Of a stretch of 64,000 bases of DNA, positions 14,845 to 24,133 are shown piece by piece (position 1 is the stretch's first letter; each line of letters begins with the position of its first letter). The stretch is from Croceitalea sp947503285 (GTDB taxonomy: Bacteria; Bacteroidota; Bacteroidia; Flavobacteriales; Flavobacteriaceae). The translations under genes were made by a program, and so were the position numbers. The notes under the pieces were generated by a model. The model worked only from the letters and a program-made list of their open reading frames with translations. It searched no databases and was not told the origin of the DNA. Location of the stretch: NCBI RefSeq assembly GCF_036985505.1, contig NZ_BTGQ01000001.1, positions 744,001 to 808,000 of the forward strand, read 5' to 3'.

Positions 14845-17472
14845 CTAAAACAAAGTTGTTTGATCTAAACCTTTAGTATCAGAATCCGTGCCAGTTTCCC
14901 CATTGAAAACATTTTCTTCATCCACAACTTCAATTTCATGCGCTGTTTGTGTTTCAGGTTCTTCAAAAGGAAGGGATTCTAACGAATTTACATTCCTCAC
15001 CTTTTCTGAAGTCAGTTGATTGCCCATGGCACGAATTCCTTTTACCGAAATAAAATCCTCTACATCCACTTTTAAATTTGGTTTGGCATCTTTGCCCCTG
15101 GGTTTTACAAATTCCAATTCGACCACAGGTCTCCAATCCGTAGAAATCAATTCTAATTGTGACTTAGGGTGTTCGCTTATAATAAGTTCTTCTTTATTGG
15201 TGTTTTCAATTAAAAAGCGCTTGATGTAATACCGCTCTTTTTCACCATCAAAGTAGATTGCCGAAATCGGTTTTTTGGATTTCCATTTCTCAAGGATGAT
15301 CATATCATCGTCGAATCGGGTATTCAAATCGGGTAAAATGGTCTTGACGAAACCCTTTTGGTTCGCCACCAACAACATGTCATCTGGTCTAAATTCCCCC
15401 AAAAGTTCCCCGCGCTCATCGACATTTAGACGCTGTACGATATCATCAAACCATATTTTTCGGGGTTTTAAGGTCGAAAGCCCCTTTTCTTTCAATTCAA
15501 TGCGTTTCACCGGGTATTTGGTCACAATATTCCCTTTCGAGCCCCGCCCCTTGATCAAAACATCGGCAAAATCAATATCCCATTTCAACTTTTTAATGCT
15601 TCCAGACTGCCGCAAATGCACGGTCACCACCTCAGCCTCACCATTAGGGTTTGCAGTGAAATAAAGCACCTCAGAATTGGCTTTTCCAGTGGTCAAAGGG
15701 TACAGCTTATCACGTGTAATGCTAGTTACGTTAAAGCGTTTGATATAACTCGGTCCGCCACGACCATCTTTATAAATCATATTATAGGTGGTGCGCTTGT
15801 CCTTTTTCTTGAAGACAGCGACATGAATGATGTTCTTGTCCACAAAAGTCTTGGCGTCGACTTTGGTCACCATCATCTCCCCTTTTTTAGTAAAGACAAT
15901 GATGTCATCGATATCACTGCAATCGGTAACATATTCATCACGACGCAAAGACGTGCCCACGAAGCCCTCTTCACGATTTACATAAAGTTTTGTATTACGA
16001 ATAACGACCTTTGTCGCCTCGATATCATCAAAAATGCGTATTTCAGATTTGCGCTCCCGACCCTTGCCATATTTCTTTTTCAGGTCTTGAAAATAATCAA
16101 TGGCGAAATCAACAAGGTGGGTCAAATGGTTCTTGGTCTCCGCAATGCGCTCCTCTAAATTATCCAGATGCTGTTTTGCCTTGTCCAAATCAAATTTCGA
16201 GATACGTTTGATACGGATTTCGGTCAACCGCACGATATCATCCTCAGTGACCGGCCTTCGCAAATGTTCGATGTGAGGCTTAAGCCCTTTATCGATAGCT
16301 TGAATGACCCCTTCCCAAGTCTCTTCTTCCTCTATTTCTCGATAGATGCGATTTTCGATGAAAATCCGTTCCAAAGAAGCAAAATGCCATTGCTCTTCCA
16401 GTTCGTGCAATTGAATCTCAAGCTCTGCCTTTAAAAGTTCCACGGTATTATCGGTTGACCTTCGAAGCATTTCGCCCATACCCATAAAAATGGGCTTATT
16501 ATCTTCAATAATACATCCCAATGGGGAAATCGACGATTCGCAGGCCGTAAATGCATAAAGGGCATCTATCGTTTTATCAGGGGATATTCCAGAGGGAAGA
16601 TGGACCAAAATCTCGACCTCCGCAGCTGTATTATCCTCGATTTTCTTGATTTTTATCTTACCCTTGTCATTCGCCTTAAGTATGGAATCTATCAAAGAAG
16701 AGGTATTGGTTCCATAAGGTATCTCCTTAATAACCAAGGTGTTCTTATCAAAAGTATCTATTCGTGCCCGAACACGGATCTTACCGCCTCTTAAGCCATC
16801 ATTGTAATTGGTGACATCTATGATCCCAGCCGTTGGAAAATCGGGAAACAGTTTAAACCCCTTTCCTTTTAAATGTTTTATGGAGGCATCAATGAGCTCA
16901 TTGAAATTGTGGGGCAACACTTTTGTTGACAAACCAACCGCAATCCCCTCCGCACCCTGTGCAAGAAGCAATGGAAACTTTACTGGGAGATTGACCGGCT
17001 CTTTTTTTCTACCATCATAAGAAAGTTGCCATTCGGTGATTTTCGGGCTGAAAATAACGTCTAAGGCAAACTTTGATAATCGGGCCTCTATGTATCGTGA
17101 AGCTGCAGCCCTGTCGCCGGTCAAGATATTTCCCCAGTTACCCTGTGTATCAATAAGCAGGTCTTTCTGACCTATCTGAACCATGGCATCAGCGATACTG
17201 GCGTCACCATGGGGGTGATATTGCATCGTATGCCCAACTACATTAGCTACTTTATTATACCTGCCATCATCCAACTCTTTCAACGAGTGCATGATACGAC
17301 GCTGCACGGGCTTGAACCCATCTTCTATTGCCGGTACCGCCCGTTCAAGAATGACGTAAGAAGCATAGTCTAAAAACCAATCTTTATACATGCCCGTTAC
17401 CCGGGTCAGCGCATTGTCAGAAGCTTCTTCTTGATTTGAAAACCCCTCTGTCAACTCTTCGTTCTCTTCCAT
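14845..17472 (-). CDS. parC: DNA topoisomerase IV subunit A
   Basis: An 875-residue subunit that breaks and rejoins DNA to decatenate daughter chromosomes. The N-terminal domain has DYASYVILERAVPAIEDG, KPVQRRIMHSLKE, and ASRYIEARLSKFA with the catalytic Tyr. A coiled-coil region (residues about 380-460) and a beta-pinwheel C-terminal domain with degenerate repeats follow. The tail is acidic and specific to Bacteroidota. It follows parE after 27 bases in the same operon. The spacing, length and pairing with parE argue against gyrA. Confidence 0.92.
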   Translation of the reverse strand: MEENEELTEGFSNQEEASDNALTRVTGMYKDWFLDYASYVILERAVPAIEDGFKPVQRRIMHSLKELDDGRYNKVANVVGHTMQYHPHGDASIADAMVQIGQKDLLIDTQGNWGNILTGDRAAASRYIEARLSKFALDVIFSPKITEWQLSYDGRKKEPVNLPVKFPLLLAQGAEGIAVGLSTKVLPHNFNELIDASIKHLKGKGFKLFPDFPTAGIIDVTNYNDGLRGGKIRVRARIDTFDKNTLVIKEIPYGTNTSSLIDSILKANDKGKIKIKKIEDNTAAEVEILVHLPSGISPDKTIDALYAFTACESSISPLGCIIEDNKPIFMGMGEMLRRSTDNTVELLKAELEIQLHELEEQWHFASLERIFIENRIYREIEEEETWEGVIQAIDKGLKPHIEHLRRPVTEDDIVRLTEIRIKRISKFDLDKAKQHLDNLEERIAETKNHLTHLVDFAIDYFQDLKKKYGKGRERKSEIRIFDDIEATKVVIRNTKLYVNREEGFVGTSLRRDEYVTDCSDIDDIIVFTKKGEMMVTKVDAKTFVDKNIIHVAVFKKKDKRTTYNMIYKDGRGGPSYIKRFNVTSITRDKLYPLTTGKANSEVLYFTANPNGEAEVVTVHLRQSGSIKKLKWDIDFADVLIKGRGSKGNIVTKYPVKRIELKEKGLSTLKPRKIWFDDIVQRLNVDERGELLGEFRPDDMLLVANQKGFVKTILPDLNTRFDDDMIILEKWKSKKPISAIYFDGEKERYYIKRFLIENTNKEELIISEHPKSQLELISTDWRPVVELEFVKPRGKDAKPNLKVDVEDFISVKGIRAMGNQLTSEKVRNVNSLESLPFEEPETQTAHEIEVVDEENVFNGETGTDSDTKGLDQTTLF

Positions 17473-17499
17473 GTATTACAAATCGCTTATAAATATGAT

Positions 17500-19356
17500 T
17501 TACAGTTGATTTTCTTCAACTAAATCAAGTTCTACTTTAAGATTTTTAATGATGAATTCTTGCCTATCAGGCGTATTTTTCCCCATGTAGAACTTCAATA
17601 ATTCCTCTATGGACATGGCCTTATCCAACATTACCGGTTCTAAACGAATATCATCGCCGATAAAATATTTGAACTCGTCGGGGGAAATCTCGCCCAAACC
17701 CTTAAATCGGGTAATCTCGGGTTTACCCGTTAATTTTTCGATTGCATTTCGCCGTTCTTCTTCGCTATAGCAGTAAATCGTTTCCTTTTTATTTCGAACC
17801 CTGAACAGTGGTGTTTGCAGAATGTACAAATGGTTCTCTTTTATCAATTCTGGAAAAAACTGGAGAAAAAAAGTAATCAATAGTAATCGAATATGCATAC
17901 CGTCAACATCGGCATCCGTAGCAATGACGATATTATTGTATCGCAGGTCTTCCATCGAATCCTCAATATTCAAGGCTGCCTGAAGCAAATTGAACTCTTC
18001 GTTTTCATAAACGATTTTTTTAGACATTCCGTAAGAGTTCAGTGGCTTTCCCCTGAGACTGAATACCGCCTGGGTATTGACATCCCTTGATTTGGTTATG
18101 GAGCCCGATGCGGAATCCCCTTCGGTAATGAACAATGTGCTCTCTAACCGCCTGTCTTTCTTCATGTCTTGAAGGTGTACCCTACAATCACGAAGTTTCT
18201 TATTGTGAAGACTTGCTTTTTTCGCCCTATCACGTGCCAATTTTCGAATTCCGGACAGTTCTTTTCGTTCTTTTTCCGCTTGAACGATTTTTTTTTGAAG
18301 TGCCTCAGCGGCGGCGGGATTCTTATGTAGGTAGTTATCCAAATACCTGCCGATAAAGTCGTTGATATAGGTGCGTACCGTGGGCAGATCCCCTCCCATA
18401 TCCGTAGAGCCCAATTTTGTCTTGGTCTGACTTTCAAATACCGGTTCCATTACTTTGATCGCAATGGCGGAAATGATTGATTTTCTGATATCGGAAGCAT
18501 CGTAGTTCTTTCCATAAAAATCACGGACCGTCCGCACGATAGCTTCTCGAAAAGCTGCTTGGTGGGTACCGCCCTGGGTGGTATGCTGCCCGTTGACAAA
18601 AGAATGGTACTCTTCACTGTACTGGGTCTTACTATGGGTTATCGCCACTTCAATATCATCGCCTTTGAGGTGGATGATCGGATACAAAAAATCTTCTTGG
18701 TTGTTATTATCCTCCAAAAGGTCTTTCAGGCCGTTTTCAGAATGAAACTTTTCACCGTTAAAAACTATGGTCAGTCCTGGATTTAAGTATACATAATTCT
18801 TGAGCATGCGTTCTACATACTCATTACGGTACTTGTATTTTTTGAAGATGGTCTCATCTGGCACAAAGGTTACTTTGGTGCCCCGACGTTTTGTGGAATC
18901 GACCAAATCTTCTTGAACAAGATTGCCTGCTTTAAACGATGCGGCCTTTGATTGTCCATCGCGTATGGATTCTACCTTGAAAAAATTTGACAGCGCATTG
19001 ACAGCTTTCGTACCTACCCCATTCAGCCCCACTGATTTTTTAAAGGCCCTTGAATCATACTTTCCGCCCGTGTTCATTTTTGAGACCACATCGACCACTT
19101 TCCCTAATGGAATGCCACGCCCATAATCACGAACACGCACTTCACTATCTTTGATATTGATCTCGATGGTCTTTCCGGCCCCCATAACAAACTCATCAAT
19201 ACAGTTGTCAATGACCTCCTTCAAAAGGATATAGATGCCATCATCGGCAGACGACCCATCGCCCAATTTACCGATATACATACCCGGACGCATGCGAATA
19301 TGCTCTTTCCAGTCAAGGGAGCGTATGTTATCTTCGGTATATTGGGTATTTGCCAT
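17500..19356 (-). CDS. parE: DNA topoisomerase IV subunit B
   Basis: A 618-residue ATPase subunit. The GHKL ATP site is seen in KEVIDNCIDEFVMG, DYGRGIPLG and SVGLNGVGTKAVNALS. The TOPRIM metal site is seen in ITEGDSASGS, RGKPLNSYG and DADVDGMHIRLLL. The last region KFYMGKNTPDRQEFI is typical of type IIA B subunits. It heads the parE-parC pair. About 230 bases lie upstream before ychF on the same strand, enough for its own promoter, although I did not find a clean TAnnTTTG box. Confidence 0.93.
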   Translation of the reverse strand: MANTQYTEDNIRSLDWKEHIRMRPGMYIGKLGDGSSADDGIYILLKEVIDNCIDEFVMGAGKTIEINIKDSEVRVRDYGRGIPLGKVVDVVSKMNTGGKYDSRAFKKSVGLNGVGTKAVNALSNFFKVESIRDGQSKAASFKAGNLVQEDLVDSTKRRGTKVTFVPDETIFKKYKYRNEYVERMLKNYVYLNPGLTIVFNGEKFHSENGLKDLLEDNNNQEDFLYPIIHLKGDDIEVAITHSKTQYSEEYHSFVNGQHTTQGGTHQAAFREAIVRTVRDFYGKNYDASDIRKSIISAIAIKVMEPVFESQTKTKLGSTDMGGDLPTVRTYINDFIGRYLDNYLHKNPAAAEALQKKIVQAEKERKELSGIRKLARDRAKKASLHNKKLRDCRVHLQDMKKDRRLESTLFITEGDSASGSITKSRDVNTQAVFSLRGKPLNSYGMSKKIVYENEEFNLLQAALNIEDSMEDLRYNNIVIATDADVDGMHIRLLLITFFLQFFPELIKENHLYILQTPLFRVRNKKETIYCYSEEERRNAIEKLTGKPEITRFKGLGEISPDEFKYFIGDDIRLEPVMLDKAMSIEELLKFYMGKNTPDRQEFIIKNLKVELDLVEENQL

Positions 19357-19588
19357 CTTTATACTTTTTGTAGGTTATCAATCGTCAAAATGGTTTTTGA
19401 ATTTTATGGGAGTTCCCCGGTCAACAACTTCTACATCGCACTAATATAGAATTTAGGGGCAAAAATCAAAATGCCTGCTGCGGAAAGTAATCAACAAAAA
19501 ATACGGGTAATTGTTGATAGAAGAAATAAAACACTATCGATTTTTCATCAATATTGCTGCGTAGGTGTGCATCAACGATTTTAAGAAA

Positions 19589-20683
19589 CTAAACATTGAA
19601 CCTAAAGTGCATCACATCGCCGTCTTTAACGATATACTCCTTCCCTTCGACCCGCATCTTACCGGCTTCTTTTACCTTGGCCTCACTGCCATAGCTTATA
19701 TAATCGTCATATGAAATCACTTCAGCGCGAATAAACCCTTTTTCGAAATCGGTGTGGATCACCCCAGCAGCTTGCGGAGCGGTCGCCCCAATAGGTATCG
19801 TCCACGCCCGTACTTCTTTGGGTCCCGCTGTGAAATACGTTTCAAGATTCAACAGTTTATAGGCACCCCGAATCAATTTTGCTGAACCCGGCTCAGAAAG
19901 TCCCAAATCTTCTAAAAATAGCTGCCGTTCTTCAAACGTTTCCAATTCGGTGATGTCCGCTTCCGTACCCACGGCCAAAAAAATGACCTCGGCATTCTCA
20001 TTGGCGACCGTTGCTTTTACCTTTTCAACATAGTCATTGCCATTTGCTGCACCATCTTCATCAACATTACAGACATAGAGCACCGGCTTATCGGTGATCA
20101 ATTGTAAAGGCTTAACGTAATCCATTCGTTCATCATCGGTCAACGCAATAGCACGCACTGATATCCCAGCTTCAAGGCCCTCTTTGAGTTTTATGAGTAC
20201 CGCTTCTTCTTTTTGCGCCTCTTTATTCCCCGTTTTTGCAGCGCGTTTTACCTTGTCAAGCTTCTTTTCCACACTTTCCAAATCTCGAAGCTGTAATTCG
20301 ATATCAATGGTTTCCTTATCCCGTGTAGGGTCTACGGAACCATCGACATGCACGATATTATCGTTATCGAAACAGCGTAAAACATGAAGAATCGCATCGG
20401 TCTCACGAATATTGCCCAAGAACTGGTTACCCAGTCCCTCGCCCTTACTGGCACCTTTTACCAGACCGGCAATGTCAACGATTTCTACCGTCGCAGGGAT
20501 AACCTTTTCTGGATTGACCAGTGATTCCAGTTTTTCCAATCTGGTATCGGGCACATTGACCACCCCAATATTAGGCTCGATGGTACAAAAAGGAAAGTTA
20601 GCGCTTTGTGCTTTTGCATTGGACAAACAATTAAAAAGGGTCGATTTCCCCACATTTGGCAATCCTACGATTCCGGCTTTCAT
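19589..20683 (-). CDS. ychF: YchF (Obg-family ATPase)
   Basis: A 364-residue cytoplasmic P-loop protein of the OLA1/YchF group, which prefers ATP over GTP and binds ribosomes. The G1 motif GLPNVGKSTLFNCLS starts at residue 5, with IVDIAGLVKGASKGEGLGNQ as G3 and VCNVDEDG in the G4 place (the group has NxxE-like variants). The TGS-like C-terminal domain ends with KEYIVKDGDVMHFRF. Length is normal and it is monocistronic as far as can be seen. Confidence 0.95.
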   Translation of the reverse strand: MKAGIVGLPNVGKSTLFNCLSNAKAQSANFPFCTIEPNIGVVNVPDTRLEKLESLVNPEKVIPATVEIVDIAGLVKGASKGEGLGNQFLGNIRETDAILHVLRCFDNDNIVHVDGSVDPTRDKETIDIELQLRDLESVEKKLDKVKRAAKTGNKEAQKEEAVLIKLKEGLEAGISVRAIALTDDERMDYVKPLQLITDKPVLYVCNVDEDGAANGNDYVEKVKATVANENAEVIFLAVGTEADITELETFEERQLFLEDLGLSEPGSAKLIRGAYKLLNLETYFTAGPKEVRAWTIPIGATAPQAAGVIHTDFEKGFIRAEVISYDDYISYGSEAKVKEAGKMRVEGKEYIVKDGDVMHFRFNV

Positions 20684-20725
20684 AAAAAAGAAATTAGATT
20701 CTAGACATTAGACTAAAATAGCGTG

Positions 20726-20733
20726 CAAAAATA
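20726..20733 (-). promoter_or_regulatory. Putative -7 box for ychF
   Basis: TATTTTTG on the minus strand, 42 bases before the ATG at 20683. A TTT rather than TTG is found in the -33 region. Confidence 0.35.
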
Positions 20734-20918
20734 TGACTTTAAGTTTAAACCTTTTGATGGGGGTAGAGATGGAACATAATTAAAATGTAAAAAGGTTTAA
20801 GTCTCACCAAGCAAAGCGATTTAGCCTCTATTATTCTTAAAGTTTTCCATTAAACCGAGAGACTTTTTGAAAATGGATTCCGTGAAAATAACAGTGAAAT
20901 TTCCAAACAGTCCCGTCG

Positions 20919-21044
20919 CTAAAGACCGCTGAACAATTGATATGCCATAATACCGATAAAAGCTAGAATACCAAAAATCGCGATGGCAGAGAGTATGCAT
21001 CCAATATTCTTCCAGATTCCACTATATTCTTGCTCTTTTTCCAT
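20919..21044 (-). CDS. Predicted 41-residue single-span membrane protein
   Basis: The frame opens with MEKEQEYSGIWKN, a polar and charged start, and continues with one long hydrophobic helix (CILSAIAIFGILAFIGIMAY) and a short tail LFSGL. This amphipathic layout is unlikely by chance and typical of small membrane proteins. The ATG follows directly after the T-run of the ferredoxin terminator, so it would need read-through or its own promoter. It may be translated only when termination is relieved. No family is recognised. Confidence 0.45.
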   Translation of the reverse strand: MEKEQEYSGIWKNIGCILSAIAIFGILAFIGIMAYQLFSGL

Positions 21045-21071
21045 AAAAAACCCGAATCATTAAAATTCGGG
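21045..21071 (-). terminator. Terminator of the ferredoxin gene
   Basis: Minus-strand stem CCCGAAT/ATTCGGG (arms 21065-21071 and 21051-21057, seven-base loop) followed by six T. It lies 21 bases after the ferredoxin stop. Confidence 0.85.
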
Positions 21072-21092
21072 ACTGTTTAAATTTAGATAGTG

Positions 21093-21446
21093 CTATCCAT
21101 CGGGATGCATAAACTTCTGCTTCCCTAAAAGTTCTTCTTCGGTTTCTTCCCTATCTTCATCGGGAACACAGCAATCTACTGGACACACGGCAGCACACTG
21201 CGGTTCTTCATGAAAACCCATACATTCAGTACACTTATCTGGTGAAATATAATAGATCTCATCGCTTATGGGCTCTTGTACCTCATCGGCGTTCACCGCT
21301 TTTCCATCAGGCAACACGACATCTCCCGTTAGGGATGTTCCATCACTGTAACGCCACTCATCAGCACCTTCATAAATTGCGGTATTCGGACATTCAGGTT
21401 CACAAGCCCCACAATTGATGCACTCATCGGTAATAATAATCGCCAT
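21093..21446 (-). CDS. 4Fe-4S dicluster ferredoxin
   Basis: A 117-residue electron carrier. Two cluster motifs are visible: CINCGACEPECPN near residue 9 and CTECMGFHEEPQCAAVCPVDCC near residue 73. The longer gap in the second motif is like that of the Allochromatium type ferredoxins. An insert of about 50 residues separates the two. It is divergent from the acyl-CoA reductase gene, a pairing I recall in other flavobacteria, so it may deliver electrons to a related pathway; that link is inferred. Confidence 0.9.
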   Translation of the reverse strand: MAIIITDECINCGACEPECPNTAIYEGADEWRYSDGTSLTGDVVLPDGKAVNADEVQEPISDEIYYISPDKCTECMGFHEEPQCAAVCPVDCCVPDEDREETEEELLGKQKFMHPDG

Positions 21447-21493
21447 AATCTTCTTTTTTCATGCCAGAGTGACCCAGCATTGCTATTTTTACA

Positions 21494-21524
21494 CAAAAAT
21501 AAACCCCAAAACATTACCTTACAA
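21494..21524 (-). promoter_or_regulatory. Promoter of the ferredoxin gene
   Basis: Minus-strand TTG (21522-21524), 20 bases, then TATTTTTG (21494-21501). This is a full match to the Bacteroidota consensus. It lies only a few bases from the divergent start codon at 21530. Confidence 0.7.
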
Positions 21525-21529
21525 ATATA

Positions 21530-22585
21530 ATGGAGGCACAACCGGGTATTTTAAGCGCTTTTAGTAATCTAGGAAAATTTTTAAGGGATTTTTGTGATAC
21601 CCAAACGCAAAAAACGGATAAATGGTCGATTGAATTAGAAGAAATAATAAAAAGGGGCAAACAAAGTAACGGATGGTTCACAAGGGAAAACGTCATATTC
21701 GCTTTGACCCAATGGGGTGAAGTGCTGACCAAAGAGAATCTTGAAAATTGGCTGAGGGCTTATAGCTTCAAGCCAAACAGCGAACCAAAAACCATAGCCA
21801 TTATTATGGCAGGCAATATCCCTTTGGTCGGTTTTCATGATTTTATCTGTGTATTGGTTACCGGCCATAAAGTATTGGCAAAACTATCCTCAAACGATAA
21901 TCTGCTCTTACCTTTTATCGCGAGGTATCTAACTTTCGAAAATGCATCTTTAGAAGGCAAAATTCGTTTTACCGAAACTAAATTAGAGGCCTTTGATGCC
22001 GTAATTGCGACCGGAAGTACCAATACAGGGCGTTATTTTGAATATTATTTTGGCAAATACCCCAATATCATCCGTAAAAACCGAAATTCCATAGCCGTGC
22101 TCAGCGGGGATGAATCCCAAGAGGCATTGAAGGCCTTGGGGCAGGATATTTTTCAATATTTTGGCTTGGGCTGCAGAAGTGTATCCAAATTATTCGTTCC
22201 TGAAGATTATGATTTCAAGATTTTCTTTGAGGCCATATTCGAATACCAATCCATAATCGATAACCATAAATATGCCAACAATTACGACTACAACAAAGCC
22301 GTCTTTTTAATGTCAGATTTTAAGGTTTTAGACAATAACTTCTTGCTCTTAAAAGAAGATGAAAATTATGGGTCTCCAATCGGTACTTTATATTTTGAGC
22401 GCTATTCAAAAATCGAGGAGTTGACAAAAAAACTAAAAACTGAAACAGAAAAGTTGCAATGTGTAGTGGGCAATTCAAATGTCCTAAATGGTATCGCTTT
22501 TGGTACTACCCAGAAGCCCGGTTTAATGGATTATGCCGATAATATCGATACCATTCAATTCTTATTGACCCTGAACCCGTCTTAA
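21530..22585 (+). CDS. LuxC-like acyl-CoA reductase
   Basis: A 351-residue protein of the acyl-CoA reductase (LuxC) family, which reduces activated fatty acyl groups to aldehydes with NADPH. Supporting motifs are IIMAGNIPLVGFHDFICVL, KLSSNDNLLLPFI, ATGSTNTGRYFEYYFG, and a catalytic-type Cys in FGLGCRSVSKLFVP. No LuxA/B/D/E genes are nearby, so light production is not suggested. The gene is divergent from the ferredoxin gene and 85 bases before serC. The real substrate in flavobacteria is unknown. Confidence 0.85.
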   Translation: MEAQPGILSAFSNLGKFLRDFCDTQTQKTDKWSIELEEIIKRGKQSNGWFTRENVIFALTQWGEVLTKENLENWLRAYSFKPNSEPKTIAIIMAGNIPLVGFHDFICVLVTGHKVLAKLSSNDNLLLPFIARYLTFENASLEGKIRFTETKLEAFDAVIATGSTNTGRYFEYYFGKYPNIIRKNRNSIAVLSGDESQEALKALGQDIFQYFGLGCRSVSKLFVPEDYDFKIFFEAIFEYQSIIDNHKYANNYDYNKAVFLMSDFKVLDNNFLLLKEDENYGSPIGTLYFERYSKIEELTKKLKTETEKLQCVVGNSNVLNGIAFGTTQKPGLMDYADNIDTIQFLLTLNPS

Positions 22586-22669
22586 GTCAACTATAAAAAT
22601 CGTTGTTTTCCATTCGCTAAAATTTTAAGACCTTTGCCCCTTATTGTAATATCCATATAATATAGCACC

Positions 22670-23734
22670 ATGCAAAAACACAATTTCAGTGCCGGTCCAT
22701 GTATTCTTCCGAAAACAGTAATGCAAAAGGCAGCAGAAGCCGTCATAGAGTTAGATGGAAGCGGACTTTCCCTTATTGAAATATCGCATCGAAGCGCGGC
22801 ATTTGTTGAAATCATGGAAACTGCACGTTCGTTGGCGTTGGAACTTCTTGGTTTAGAAGGTAAAGGATATACCGCTTTATTTTTGCAAGGTGGGGCGAGC
22901 ACCCAATTTTTGACCGCTGCCTTCAACCTGTTGGAAACAAAAGCAGGCTACGTGAATACGGGAACTTGGAGCTTGAAAGCCATTAAAGAAGCACGTTTGT
23001 TCGGTGAGGTGGTAGAGGTAGCATCCTCACAAGAACAAAACTTCAATTATATCCCAAAAGGATATACTATTCCCAAGGGGTTGGATTATTTGCATTTAAC
23101 ATCGAACAATACCATTTTTGGTACCCAAATCAAAGAATTTCCGAAAACGGATTGTCCGTTAGTCTGTGATATGAGTTCCGATATTTTCTCACGCCAATTA
23201 GACTTTTCCCAATTTGATTTGATCTATGCAGGTGCGCAGAAGAATATGGGCCCTGCCGGTACCACTTTAATAGTAGTCAAAGAGTCCGTTCTCGGAAAGG
23301 TTTCCAGAAAAATTCCTTCCATGTTGGATTATAAGACCCATATCGCAAAAGATAGTATGTTCAATACACCGCCCGTTTTTGCGGTATATGTATCGATGTT
23401 GACCCTACAATGGCTAAAAGACTTGGGGGGCATCGCTGCGATCGAAGAACTCAACGAAAAAAAGGCCAACCTTATCTATTCAGAAATTGACTTGAATCCG
23501 GTTTTCTCTGGATTTGCGGCCAAAGAAGATCGTTCTCATATGAACGCAACCTTCAATATTACCGACGACACCCTAAAAGAAGTCTTTGATTCCAAATGCA
23601 AAGAGGCCGGAATCAATGGAATCAATGGTCATCGTTCGGTAGGTGGTTATCGCGCTTCAATGTACAATGCCCTATCATTAGAGAGTGTAGGTACTTTAGT
23701 CGACATCATGAGTGAACTGGAACGTAAAGGATGA
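22670..23734 (+). CDS. serC: Phosphoserine aminotransferase
   Basis: A 354-residue PLP enzyme that makes phosphoserine from 3-phosphohydroxypyruvate and glutamate. The start FSAGPCILPKTVM, the segment LFLQGGASTQF, the Schiff-base lysine in YAGAQKNMGPAG, and the end GHRSVGGYRASMYNAL are all characteristic. It works with SerA, encoded at 24134. A broken gene lies between them, so the original serC-serA operon has been split by an insertion. Confidence 0.95.
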   Translation: MQKHNFSAGPCILPKTVMQKAAEAVIELDGSGLSLIEISHRSAAFVEIMETARSLALELLGLEGKGYTALFLQGGASTQFLTAAFNLLETKAGYVNTGTWSLKAIKEARLFGEVVEVASSQEQNFNYIPKGYTIPKGLDYLHLTSNNTIFGTQIKEFPKTDCPLVCDMSSDIFSRQLDFSQFDLIYAGAQKNMGPAGTTLIVVKESVLGKVSRKIPSMLDYKTHIAKDSMFNTPPVFAVYVSMLTLQWLKDLGGIAAIEELNEKKANLIYSEIDLNPVFSGFAAKEDRSHMNATFNITDDTLKEVFDSKCKEAGINGINGHRSVGGYRASMYNALSLESVGTLVDIMSELERKG

Positions 23735-23768
23735 TTTTTAATTTTAAGTCTTAAATTTCAAGCTTTAA

Positions 23769-24117
23769 ATGACTAGTATCTTAGAGAATAAAAGCTTTGA
23801 ATTTTCATTAAGTATCATTTCACTTGTAAAATTGCTTAGGGATCAACACGAATTTATTTTTGCCAATCAGCTATTGCGCTCAGCAACCAGTATTGGTGCA
23901 AATAAATATTAGTGAAGCTGGGGCGGGGCAAACAAAAAAAGATTTTATTGCAAAAATGGCCATTGCCTCTAAAGAGGCTGGGGAAACAAGATATTGGTTA
24001 AGGCTCATAAAAGAAGCAAAAATAGTTGAATCGCCTGTAAATTCTTATTTAGAGGATACGGAAGAATTGATTAAAATCCTGACAAAAATTGTAAAAACAA
24101 GCCAACTTAAAACTTAG
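23769..24117 (+). pseudogene. Frameshifted four-helix-bundle protein (23S rRNA intervening-sequence type)
   Basis: Starting at ATG 23769, the frame reads ENKSFEFSLSIISLVKLL and LLRSATSIGAN and then hits a stop. Shifting the frame after AAT gives ISEAGAGQTKKDFIAKMAIASKEA (split here), ETRYWLRLIKEAKIVE and the rest to the stop at 24117. The family normally reads straight through SIGANxxEA. The break is a tandem duplication of AAAT (near 23901-23908), which adds four bases. The complete product would be about 115 residues. Such proteins are found inside 23S rRNA insertions and as free-standing genes with no known function. It lies between serC and serA. Confidence 0.8.
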
Positions 24118-24133
24118 CATTTAACATTGACAA

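Noticed and set aside
15616..16158. Antisense frame of 180 codons within parC
   Set aside because: A by-product of parC codon use; no recognisable domain.
21530..22585. Bioluminescence locus
   Set aside because: Only a LuxC-like gene is present; luxA, luxB, luxD and luxE are missing.
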